64,000 nucleotides of DNA, taken from contig CM046342.1 in assembly GCA_025403435.1 (NCBI GenBank), forward strand, positions 19,698,631-19,762,630. Direction: 5' to 3'. A model generated the notes under the pieces. The model saw nothing but the letters and a program-made list of their open reading frames with translations, was not told the DNA's origin and made no database searches. The DNA comes from Artocarpus heterophyllus. Lineage: Eukaryota; Streptophyta; Magnoliopsida; Rosales; Moraceae. Made by a program: the position numbers and the translations under genes. This document shows positions 24,601 through 34,838 of the stretch, in pieces (the stretch's first letter is position 1; the number at the start of each line of letters is the position of its first letter).

Positions 24601-25640
24601 CCATGGTTTGGATCTGGTATTGTCAGTGCTAGTGTACTTGTAAGTCGCCCTTTTTAATCCTTGGAAACTTTCTTTGCATTTCTTAATCCATTCATACTTC
24701 GTTGCTTTTCATGTAAGTGCAATGAATGGTGCTGCAGGTCAGGAAAATTCTTCTACAAAACATCGATAGTAGCCTGCTAAACCGAGGAAACTTCTGATTT
24801 CTGACACACTTTTTGGTGTAGGCCACTTATTCACTGCTCAACTTCGAAAGGATCGACAGATACTCCTTCTCGTGTCACCACGTGTTCGTGGAATTGAACC
24901 TTCTCTAGCCAAAACTCACATTTTCAGAACTTGGCGTACAATTGATGCCTTCTTAATAATTATAGTGCAATCCTCAAGTGCTTTTCATGTTCCTCTGGCG
25001 TTCTTGAGTATATGAAAATATCATCGATGAAAACAATGACAAACTTAGCGAGGTATTCTTTGATTCATGAGATCCATGAAAGCTGCTAGGGCATTGGTCA
25101 GTTTAAAAGGCATGACGTAGAACCTGTAATGCCCATAACGTGTTCGGAACACTGTTCTCGGTATATCTTCTTCTTTAACTCGAAGTTGATGATATTCTAA
25201 GCGTAGATCAATCTTTGAGAATACTGATGCTCCTTTCAATTGATTAAACAAATCATCGATCCTTGGAAGTGGATACTTGTTCTTAATTGTGACCTTGTTT
25301 AGTTCTCGATAGTCAATACACATTCGTAACATTCCATCCTTCTTCTTAACAAATAAAACAGGTGCTCCCCATGGGGAATAACTTGGTCGGAGAACCCCTT
25401 GTCCAATATTTCCTTTAGTTGCATCTGAAGTTCCTTGAGTTTCCCTGTAGTCATTTGATATGGCGCCTTAAAAATTGTGGTCATTTCGGGTGTCAATTTG
25501 ATTTCAAACGAAATTTTCTGTTTCGACGACAAGCCTGGCAACTCGTCCGGAAACACATCAATAAATTCCTTTACTATGGGGACCTTCTCTGGTCCTAACG
25601 AGCTTCTTTATCTTTCCTTATTAAATTCACTCGATAACCA
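24601..25640 (-). pseudogene. G1: reverse transcriptase
   Basis: Frames 25299-25556 (FPDELPGL ... [16 protein letters not shown]) and 25045-25332 ([51 protein letters not shown]) give the gypsy RT fingers and palm. The catalytic FIDD motif is at about 25015-25030, in yet another frame. The reading frame shifts around 25340-25400 and again near 25045, and residues such as SGYHQ (here LEYHQ) and PFGLTNAP have changed. Typical family order and spacing, but inactive. Confidence 0.87.
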
Positions 25641-25759
25641 GTACATCCATTTTCAAACATCTTCCTTGCCTTTAATGCTAAAGTCAATGCCTTGGGAGCT
25701 TTGGGGAACTTTCCCTGTATACATAAACTTCTCACTTCTGGAAGGTCGAAACATAACCT

Positions 25760-26080
25760 TGTGGTGTCAACGACTAATCTGAGCAGTGTATTTCCCTAGG
25801 AAATCCGTTCCTAGGATGACATCATAATCTTGTATATCAATTATTCTCAAATCAATATACAATTCCCTTCCACATATGACTATCGGTACATGACGTAACC
25901 AATAATCAACACTTAATACCTCCCCAGAGGGTAGTGCAATTCTAAATGTTTACTCTATCCTATCTCTTTTACTTCCTATTCGTTTCGCAAACTTAAGTAA
26001 TACAAACGAATGTGTTAATCCAGAATCAAATAAAATATATACATTAGTACTGGCAATAGAAAACTAACCTGTCACCACCG
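25760..26080 (-). pseudogene. G1: aspartic protease
   Basis: The minus strand reads VYILFDSGLTHSFV, with the catalytic DSG codons at 26019-26027, followed downstream by a DFLGKYTAQ-like segment near 25780. The normal DSGATHSF has become DSGLTHSF. Stops occur around it. Confidence 0.75.
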
Positions 26081-26129
26081 ATGAGGTTCCTGCATCTTCT
26101 TCCTTCTTCATGTAGGCATAAATTCATCC

Positions 26130-27193
26130 ACTTGGTTCCGGAGTTTCTAGTTGCCCTTGACTGACACTAGGGACTTCAATTTGTGCCTAAACTTGAACCG
26201 TACGCAATTGGTTTCTTGAGACCTCTGCTGAGCCTGACTGTTCTGACTGTTTTGACTTTGGGAATTGGAAAAACAATTCCTGGCATAATGCCCTTCTTTT
26301 CCATAGATATAGCACTTGTTCGTGCCAGCCTTGCATTCTCCTGCATGTCTTTTCCCGCATTGACTGTAAAGGGGTTTGTTGTTTCCTCCATCGTTAATCC
26401 TCTTTTGGGGTTGACCTTTTGGATTCTTTGAATTATTCACGTTCCATTTCCTCTTGCTATTAGCAGTGCAATTGCATCCCGCTTGAACGTTCTAGGATAG
26501 CCCTTGACTTGGAACACTTCCTTGTCCTTTTACTTGTACAACTTGACTTTGCTTGGCTAAAGCATTCTCCTCCTTCTATGCTTTGAAAATCCTTGCTATT
26601 TCCTCCTAATCATGGGCAATTCTAAACTCGGCTTTGGTTGCCCGTTTGATGCAATCCTCTACATCCTTGGGAGCTTGCCCTCCATTATCGACCACAAGGG
26701 CAATGTCAGTTTTAAACATTCTCATTAACCGTCTTATTCGTTCCCGATCAGTGGGTACTAACTCGGGACAAAGCTGTGCTAGCTGATTAAACCTCTTCAC
26801 AGCGTCAGCTACGGACATATTGCCATGCTTAAAATTATTAAATTCTTCCTGCTGGGCTACCACAGTTTCTACATTAAAATAAGCCTTGCCAAATTCTTCA
26901 ACGAAATCTGGCCCCGTCATTTTGTCAACATTCTTTCTACTCTCTACCGACTCCCACCGTCTCCTAGCATCTTTAGTAAGAGAAAACAAAGCGCATAGGA
27001 CTTTTTCATGGTTGCTAAGTCCCATAAATTTCAGAACCCTTTCTATGCCTATAAGCCAATCGTCGGCCTCTAAAGGGTCTGTAGATCCATCAAATTTTGG
27101 GGCCTTCATTCTCTAGAATCTTTCATAAAATTCGATAGTGGATGCTACTGGAACAGTTATGACTACTTGTTCCGCTTGCTGTGGCGGCGGTAC
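26130..27193 (-). pseudogene. G1: gag, main part (downstream of copia C insertion)
   Basis: Frame 26606-27109 is a Retrotrans_gag domain (MKAPKFDGSTDPLEADDWL ... LTKDARRRWE ... FVEEFGKAYFN). The same frame continues past a TAG at 26606 to 26147, with a second CCHC-type knuckle region. There the expected CYxCGKEGHYARNC reads CYIYGKEGHYARNC, so its second cysteine is lost. Upstream, a TAG lies just before the KAPKF start. The frame joins exactly with 36861-37022 once element C and one GGTAC copy are ignored. Confidence 0.9.
27189..27193 (+). other. Target site duplication of copia C (left copy)
   Basis: GGTAC, repeated exactly at 36856-36860. Confidence 0.95.
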
Positions 27194-29187
27194 TGTTAGA
27201 CATGTATGCCCTAAGGAGTAAAAATGTAATACGTTTTGGGAGACATTTTTATCAATAAAGAATTTATTCATTTATATATACCAAATCTTGTCCTCTTTAC
27301 ATTCATATTTGTTGAATGTATGATAAGCAAACAGTAGTCTGAGACTGTCAGTCTAAACCTTAAGAATTGGGCATATGATGGGATGATTATGCGGTAGACA
27401 CGATTCTTAAGGTGACGGTCTAAAACATATGATCCGCAATCGAGGGAATAAAGTTGGGCGCTTTATTCATGTAAAGATTGTTATGTTGTCTATATCTCTT
27501 TTGGGAGATGGTTTGTCTTGGCCATCAGAGTTGGACTCCGTGAATAGAAACATTAACACGTTGTCATAGGTGACGATGTGTTGGATCGGGACATAAAGTG
27601 AATTGATTTGGATTAATAATTCTATCTCGGCAAACCGATTCACTTTAGACAGTCATTTGTATTGTATCTTAATCCTGAGATGAATAGTGGGCCTGTTGTC
27701 TCGACTTGTGTCTTTTGATGTACCAATGGGTGACTTCCACATCTCTATAGTGGTATGCATCCCGGTACGTTGGAGGCATGACTCTTGATAGTGTAGACTT
27801 GTTATTCATAGATATGGAATCCATAGCTCCTCTTTAGGAGTAATGATATCCTCTTATATGCGTTGTCTTGTAATTGGAAAAACTAGAGCGCTCAACCATT
27901 TGGATACATAGGTGTAATCGAATGGTATACTATCTTTGGATGGTAAGTTTTTTAATGGTGAGACAATGGAACGTAAGATAAAAATAATTGGGAAGGTAAG
28001 ATAGAACTTGTCCTTAAGTCGATTATGGATTATCATATGGGGATGCGATAAACTATGATATGTCATGGAGACTTAGCTACACGAGCTTTGTAATTCTATA
28101 AAGTTCAAGAGTGCAGCTCCAAGCTTTTAGTGGTGTAGCTTGGAGTTGATAATTGTGAAATGTATATCTGGGATATTGGGTTTCATAATTATCATGAGCT
28201 TGAACTTTATAGGTCCATTTTGGTCCCCTTTGCTAGCTCACAAAGTCCTGTAACGACACGGCGTGCTTTTCCAATAATTGGTGACTTATGTCAGATTTAT
28301 CAGATTGGTTTAAAATTTGTAAGAATTAAATAATTCATGTCTGTTTATCGGTTGAATTAATTTTGTAAGAAATTAGTTCAAGATAAACTTGTTGAATTAT
28401 TGCGATCAGATAATTCTTGTCTGTTTATCGGTTGATTTAATTTTTTGGACAAATTAGATCAAGATAAACTTGTAGAATTATTGTAAATTGATTTATTTTC
28501 TTAGAGATTATCTTGATAAAGTTTGTTTTGATCAGATATCTTCTCTATTGGGTTATTTGAATCAAAACTGAGACTTTATCCTTTAGAATCTCGGGTGGAA
28601 AATAAAAGATTCGCGGAGATTTTTGCTTGGGAGTTTGGCCTGCTGGATGACGTGTTTGGCCTACCGATATGCGGAGATAAGATTACGCATTTTTCACGCG
28701 GATCTTATCAGATATTGATCCGAACTTGATTTTGTTTCGAGTTTTTGAGACCAAATCTGATATGGGCTGACCCCAGGACCAATAGGTATAAAAAGGGAGT
28801 GAGTCTCATGATTTACTCAGATCAATTTGAGAGATTAAGGGTGATACTCTTCTAGTGAGCATTTGAAAACTCCCTGAGAGCTTTTGTTCACAAATCACGA
28901 GCACTAGCTTTGGGTTCTCTTTATTGGTTGGAAGGAGAGTCACCGGTGGAAGAGCTGTACGTGTGAGCCCACAATCACTCCAGTTGTGGATAGAGAATAA
29001 CAAAGAAGACCAGTTGGTTGAGGCTCTTCTTGAACGTTACTTCTCTACACAATTTGTGGAGGTTTTCGGCACACTGAGGTTAGTAAGATCTGTCTAATTT
29101 ATGCATATAACATGTCAAACTTGTGTTTTAGAAATTACTCTGATGAAATTTTTTTTTAAAACTCCGCTGTGCACTTTGTTTTCAACA
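27194..29187 (+). repeat. Copia C: 5' LTR (1994 bp)
   Basis: TGTTAGACATG ... TTTTCAACA. CCAAT at 28779-28783 and TATAAAAA at 28787-28794. It matches the 3' LTR with a few percent differences and lacks part of a GGCCTGCTGAACTGGCC stretch present in the 3' LTR (about 36303). Confidence 0.96.
28787..28794 (+). promoter_or_regulatory. Copia C 5' LTR TATA box
   Basis: TATAAAAA just after GGACCAATAGG, the likely core promoter of the element. The transcript should begin about 30 bases downstream. The 3' LTR equivalent is at 36454-36461. Confidence 0.65.
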
Positions 29188-29189
29188 AT

Positions 29190-29201
29190 TGGTATCAGAG
29201 C
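29190..29201 (+). other. Copia C: primer-binding site
   Basis: TGGTATCAGAGC, exact complement of the initiator Met-tRNA 3' end, two bases after the LTR. Confidence 0.93.
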
Positions 29202-29600
29202 CGAGGTTTTTACATAAATTTGCAAGTTTGTGATCATGTTATATGCATAAATTTTGTGATCTTAATCTCTCCTATGCTTGAATTGAATTTTATAGAGAGA
29301 TGGCACTCTAGGTTTCTATATAATATATATGTTGCCATGGATTATGTGGTGAATGTTTATTAATTAATTATGGTTGATTAAATCATTCTTTAATTATTTA
29401 TTAATTAATTAATACCGGTTATGGTTCCTTAGTGGTTAGAATGTGTATCTAGTTTTTTCATGTAATTAGATGGGGGACTATCATTTTCGTCTAGGAATTG
29501 TTATTTAATTTTTAATTTACAAGAATTTTGTAATTAAATAATTATTCAGAGAAGACGGAACGAGAAGTCGGATCTAGAAGATTGATAATGGCGCGTCCAG

Positions 29601-30885
29601 GTATTTCTTGAGTCTCTAATTTTATGTTTTGAATTGTTGAAAATAAAATTGAAGAATTGCATTAAAATTGTATTTTCTGGATTAAGGGTTTTCTGCTCGG
29701 TCGGCATGCCGGACCTCACAGTTCGGCAGGCCGAAGGTCATAGATCGGCAGGCCGGATGTGTGGTCCGGCAAGCCGACAGTGGGGTAGAAAATTTGGTGC
29801 TCTACCGGTAGGCCAAAGTTTCAGTTCGGCAGGCCGAACCTGCATAGATCGGCAGGCTGATGTATCAGATCGGCAGGCCGATGGAGCAAGACCGGCAGGC
29901 CGATCACCCAGATCAGCCTGCCGACCGAGAGCTGCCAGGTGTCCAGAAAAGGTGCAATTTTTTCGATGTAGTTTTAATTTTATTTTTGGGACGATTCTGA
30001 GAAACATTAAATTTGGATATGACCGGAAACATGAAGTATTCGATTCATACGGGATTGAAGACTTGAAGATGGATATTACATGAAGAAGGATACGACTTGA
30101 GGACTCAAGGATGAAGAATCGAAAAATGTCTCGATTATTCTCTTGTAATCTTATTTTTCTATTCTCTAGGGTGGAACCATAATATTACGGTTATTATTAT
30201 TTTAATTGTAGCTTTGCTTGGTTGCTTTGCTTGTCTGCATTATAATATGATTTACCATGTATATTGATAACATGTCATATAGAATAGGGAGTGCCACTCA
30301 TATTAAAATTGTTCATGCATAATTTTAAAATAAAACCTTGACTTCAAAAGATTGAGTGGGAGAAGGTTTTTGAAGAGAGGACCTAAGGCCTCCATCGTTG
30401 GTCCATAGGAAGAACATGGTGGTCCCGACCCCTAGGAAGGGATTTCTATCATGTACCAGATTGGATCTCTGAAAGGATAAGGTATTTTAGTATGATTTAT
30501 GGTTGCACACCCCTAGGTGGTGATTATAAATCATGGATAAAATATTGAAACGATGGTTATACACTCACGTTAATTTTATTATTAACCTCCCCTAGGAGCT
30601 CTGTTAATAAAATTAATGGCCAAAGAAACGATTATTAGTATATGCTGGATCATACGGGTCCTGGATGGCATATATTAATCAGGAGGGGATCCGTGTTCCT
30701 GATTGAATTTGGCATGACTCCACTAGGAGCTTGTTGAATTATGAGTTGGGAATTATCGTTGTAAGGTTGTGATATTTTCAAGGTTTTGAAACATAAACAC
30801 ATTTGTATGTTTTTACATGATTGTGTTATCTTACTAAATTATTATATATGTTTGCTTATGTTTGGTATATGATTCTTTATTGTAG
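29601..30885 (+). other. Copia C: putative leader intron
   Basis: Donor CGTCCAG|GTATTT (GT 29601-29602) and acceptor TTTATTGTAG (AG 30884-30885), eight bases before the gag ATG, preceded by a T-rich tract and a CTAAATT branch-like motif. The pair is kept at the same places in A, D and E. Splicing would remove the hairpin array and most of a long leader. Inferred only. Confidence 0.45.
29697..29930 (+). repeat. Copia C: leader array of CGGC-AG-GCCG hairpin units
   Basis: About ten units of TCGGCAGGCCGA or close variants (for example at about 29722, 29743, 29866), alternating with 8-15 nt spacers. Their position in the leader matches A, D and E. Confidence 0.88.
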
Positions 30886-30892
30886 ATTGAAA

Positions 30893-31291
30893 ATGTCTAA
30901 AAACGCTTTATCATCGATACTTGACAAAAACCAATTAACCGGTGAGAACTATAACAATTGGAAACGGAACCTGAACATCGTCCTTTCCTTTGAGAAACTG
31001 AAATATGTTCTGACAACTCCTTGTCCTCCCGAGCCTACGGGAGACTCAAGCAATGAGCAATTCAAAGCATACGATCGCTGGAAAGATGCTAATGATCAGG
31101 CCCGCTGCTATGTTATGGCTAGCATGAACAACGTGCTACAGGCTCAACATCAGGATTATGAGACTGCGAAGCAGATCTTGGATAATCTTGAGGACATGTT
31201 TGGAGGCCAGGCCATAACAAAGCGGCAAGGGGCACTTCAGAAACTCATAAACTGTAGACAGAGACCGGGGACATCTGTAAAGGAGCGCTGA
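30893..31291 (+). pseudogene. Copia C: gag N-terminal part
   Basis: ATG at 30893 (MSKNALSSIL). UBN2-type gag of about 130 codons, ending at a TGA (31289-31291) caused by loss of one base. A and E read GAGCACATGATG here while C reads GAGCGCTGATG. The stop overlaps an ATG (31291) that opens the pol-side frame, so TGATG would permit reinitiation in principle, but comparison shows it is a decay product. Confidence 0.9.
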
Positions 31292-32565
31292 TGTTGGTCG
31301 TGGGTTACCTCACTGAGGCTCAAACCAATGGAGCCGACATCGATGCTGAAACTCAGATGACTATGGTCTTTGAGACTCTGTCTAAGGAATTTATTCCATT
31401 TAGAGCTACTTTTAATTTAAGCAATAGACGGGATATGACCTTGACAGAACTGATGAAACAGTTACAGGAGTTTGAACTGCTGATCAGGGAGTCTCCTGCT
31501 GGTGGTGAGGCCAAGATGGTAGCTGCTTCTGGTTCCAATCCTAACTCTGGGAATCGAAAGAAGCAACGGGCCAAAAGTGGAAAGTCTTCTATTCCTGCTG
31601 CTACCAAGAGCAAGAAGAAGAAGAAGAAGAACCCAAAGAAGCTTAAGTGCTTCTTCTGTGGTAAGGTCGGGCATATAAAGAAGCATTGCAAGGACTTCAT
31701 TTCCAAAGGAGGTAGGTGTAATCTTCTATATTTAGAAACTTGTTTGGTTGAGGAATCCAGTGACATCTGGGTCATAGATTCTGGTGCAACTAATCATGTT
31801 TGTGTTTCTCTGCAAGGATTCAAAGAAACGAGAAGTCTACTTCGTGAAGACTTAACGCTTCGGATGGGCGATGGATCCTTGGTCTCAGCGAAAGCAGTGG
31901 GAGATGTCCATCTTTATTTTGATAATTATAGGAATTTAATTTTGCAAGACTGTTTTTATGTTCCTAAATTTAAAAGGAATTTAATTTCTGTATCTTCTTT
32001 TTTTAAAGACCCCTATGTGGTATCTTTTAATGAAAAAGTGGTGATTCGTAAAAATAAATCTTTTATCTATTCTGGATGGATGCAAAATAATCTATATTTT
32101 ATCAAACCTAAGATGGACTTATTGCTTAATGCTGAGATAAATGATAATGACTCAAAAAGACTTAAAACTTCTCACTCTAATAAGACTTATCTTTGGCATT
32201 TGCGCCTTGGCCATATTAACCTGAATAGGATTCAAAGGTTGGTAAGGGATGGACCTTTAAGTCACTTAAAGGTAGAATCTATACCTCAATGTGAATCTTG
32301 TTTAGAGGGTAAAATGACCAAAAGACCATATGGGTCTAAGGGCAATAGGGCCGAAGGGCTTCTAGAACTTGTGCATAGTGATGTTTGCGGACCGATGAAC
32401 ATCCGGGCACGAGGAGGGTATGAGTACTTCGTCACTTTTATTGACGATTACTCAAGATATGGGTATGTGTACCTGATGCACCACAAAAGCGAAACTTATG
32501 ATAAGTTCAGGGAGTTTCGGGCTGAAGTGGAAAAGCAATTCGGTAGACCCATAAAGGCACTTTGA
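31291..32565 (+). pseudogene. Copia C: gag C-terminus, zinc knuckle, protease, integrase core
   Basis: Frame of 424 codons. The rest of gag (residues 1-75), a lysine-rich linker, a CCHC knuckle (C120, C123, H128, C133; 31648-31689), an intact protease motif VIDSGATNHV (D163, about 31777), GAG-pre-integrase (H303, H308, C334, C337) and the integrase core starting at HSDVCGP (D364). It ends at TGA 32563-32565, where A has CGA (Arg of LRSDRGGEY): a C-to-T change in a CpG. Downstream the same frame continues. Confidence 0.93.
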
Positions 32566-33882
32566 TCTGATCGAGGTGGGGAATACATTTCTGATGAGTT
32601 CTTGGGACACTTGTTAGAGAATGGGATTTTATCCCATTTGACTGCGCCGGGCACTCCCCAGCAGAATGGCGTAGCAGAGAGAAGGAATAGGACTTTGTTG
32701 GACATGATTCGGTCCATGATGAGTTATTCATCATTGCCTTTATCCTTTTGGGGATATGCACTACAAACCGCATGTTATCTTTTGAACAATGTGCCTTCAA
32801 AATCGGTCCCTAAAACTCGGAAGACATCCTTAAACCATAGTCACATATGGGGATGTCTAGCTCATGTCATGTTTAAGGATCCGAATAAGTTGGAAGCACG
32901 TTCGGAAGTTTGCGTGTTTATAGGATATCCAAAAGGGACTAAAGGGGGTTATTTTTATAACCCTAAGGAAAATAAAGTCGTGGTTTCAACTAATGCAACT
33001 TTCCTTGAGGAGAGTTACATGGACGACTTTAAACCTCGAAGCAAAGTGGTGCTTGAGGAGTTAAGGGGTGATCCGTTCACTCCGAAGGTTCCGAACGAAA
33101 CCATTCCGATCGGTGTAGAAAAACCAAACAAACCTGAACAACAATCTCAGGGGCGTCGGCGTAGTGGGAGGATCGGGCGTCAACCTGAGAGGTATATGTT
33201 CAATGGGGAGGTCTTCTTGGCTGAACCGGATGAACATGACAGGGATCCTTATACTTGTGTAGAAGCTATGGAGGATGTTGATTCAAGACTCCGGACAGAG
33301 GCCATGAACATAGAGATGAAGTCTATGGAGACTAATTGGGTCTGGGAGCTTGTGGATCTTCCCGAAGGGGTAAAACCTATAGGGTGTAAGTGGATTTACA
33401 AGAGGAAAAGAGAAGTGGATGGAAAGGTCAAAACCTTTAAGGCTGGACTGGTAGCTAAGGGTTATACGCAAAAGGAAGGAATCGATTATGAGGAAACCTT
33501 TTCGCCTGTAGCCATGCTTAAGTCCATCCGGATTCTCTTGTCCATAGCTGTCGCTCTCGACTATGAGATTTGGCAGATGGATGTCAAGACGACTTTTCTG
33601 AATGGCTATCTTGTTGAGTCCATTTATATGGAACAACCAGACGGGTTCAAGGTTGCGGGTCAAGAAGGTAAGGTTTGTAAGCTGTTGAAGTCTATTTATG
33701 GACTTAAGCAGGCTTCTTGTTCTTGGAACATAAGATTTGATCAAGTGATCAAGACTTATGGGTTCTCACAAAATGTGGATGAACCATGTGTTTACAAACA
33801 CATAAAGGATGGGAAGGTGGTTTTTCTACTGCTCTATGTAGATGACATTCTGCTAATTGGCAATGACGTTGGAGCGTTGTAA
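32566..33882 (+). pseudogene. Copia C: integrase C-terminus and reverse transcriptase
   Basis: Continues in frame after the TGA; first Met at 32602. The QNGVAER glutamate completes the integrase catalytic triad. RT blocks [43 protein letters not shown] and the YVDD catalytic motif (33835-33846) are intact. Relative to A it lacks about eight codons (PHELWTR-like) near 32818. It ends at a TAA (33880-33882) where D has TCA. Confidence 0.93.
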
Positions 33883-34824
33883 TCGGTCAAATTATGGTTG
33901 ACCAAGCAGTTTGACATGATGGACTTAGGTGAGGCTAATTTTGTTCTCGGTATCCAGATCTTTCGGGATAGGAAGAACAAAATGATAGCTTTGTCTCAGG
34001 CCGGCTACATAGATAAAATTCTTAGGAGGTTTGCAATGCAGGATTCCAAGAAAGGTGGGCAACCATCTAGGTCTGGAATTACTCTTTCTAAGAAAGACTC
34101 TCCAAAGTCTTATGAAGAAAGAGAATACATGAAGAAGGTGCCTTATGCTTCGGCAGTGGGTAGTCTCATGTATGCCATGCTTTGCACACAGCTGGATATT
34201 AGCTATGCGATTGGGATTGTGAGTCGATTTCAGGCGGATTCAGGACCGAACCATTGGGTTGCGGTAAAGCATATTTTCAAGTACCTGAGAAGGACTCGAG
34301 GGTATATGCTTGTGTATTCAGGTGAGGACTTAACTCCTCTAGGATACACTGATTCAGATTTTCAATCCTATCTGGATTCTAGGAAATCGACTTCGGGGAT
34401 TGTGTTTACTCTGGGTGGTGGTGCCATCAGTTGGAGAAGTGCGAAGCAAGATTGCACTTCAAATTCAACGATGGAGGCCGAGTATGTGGCAGCTAGTGAT
34501 GCTTCGAAAGAAGTAGTGTGGCTCCGCAAGTTCCTTGGGGATCTTTAGGTAGTTCTTGGTATGGATAAAGCGGTATCACTGTACTGTGATAACAGTGCGG
34601 CGGTAGCTAATGCTAAGGAACTAAGATTTCACAAGAAGAGTAAGCATATTGATCGAAAGTATCATGTGATAAAGGACTTCATTGAGGGCGGGCATGTCAC
34701 GGTGTGCAAGATCGCGTCAGAGGACAATTTAGTTGATCCATTTACGAAGACAGTTATTGGGAGAGTCTTCGAGAGGCATGTGGAAGCTATGGGGATGCGA
34801 AATTTGCTATATTTACTCACTTAG
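33883..34824 (+). pseudogene. Copia C: RT thumb and RNase H
   Basis: Same frame again. 33898-34548 carries the RT connection ([20 protein letters not shown]) and RNase H (GYTDSDFQ, ISWRSAKQ, STMEAEYVAA). A TAG at 34546-34548 replaces GAG. The last piece, 34561-34824, has SLYCDNSAAVANAK and HVIKDFIEGGHV, and ends at the true TAG stop 34822-34824, just ahead of the polypurine tract. Confidence 0.93.
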
Positions 34825-34838
34825 TGCAAGTGGGAGAT
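34825..34838 (+). other. Copia C: polypurine tract
   Basis: GCAAGTGGGAGAT directly before the 3' LTR; the identical block precedes the D 3' LTR at 61086-61098. Confidence 0.85.

Noticed and set aside
31289..31293. TGATG stop-start overlap between gag and pol frames of C, resembling a programmed coupling site
   Set aside because: A and E have one extra base here and read straight through, so this is a one-base deletion in C rather than a conserved signal.
31353..31775. 140-codon minus-strand frame in C, also found at 2172-2594 and 58933-59355
   Set aside because: Antisense shadow of gag and the lysine-rich linker; its conservation follows from the sense coding sequence.
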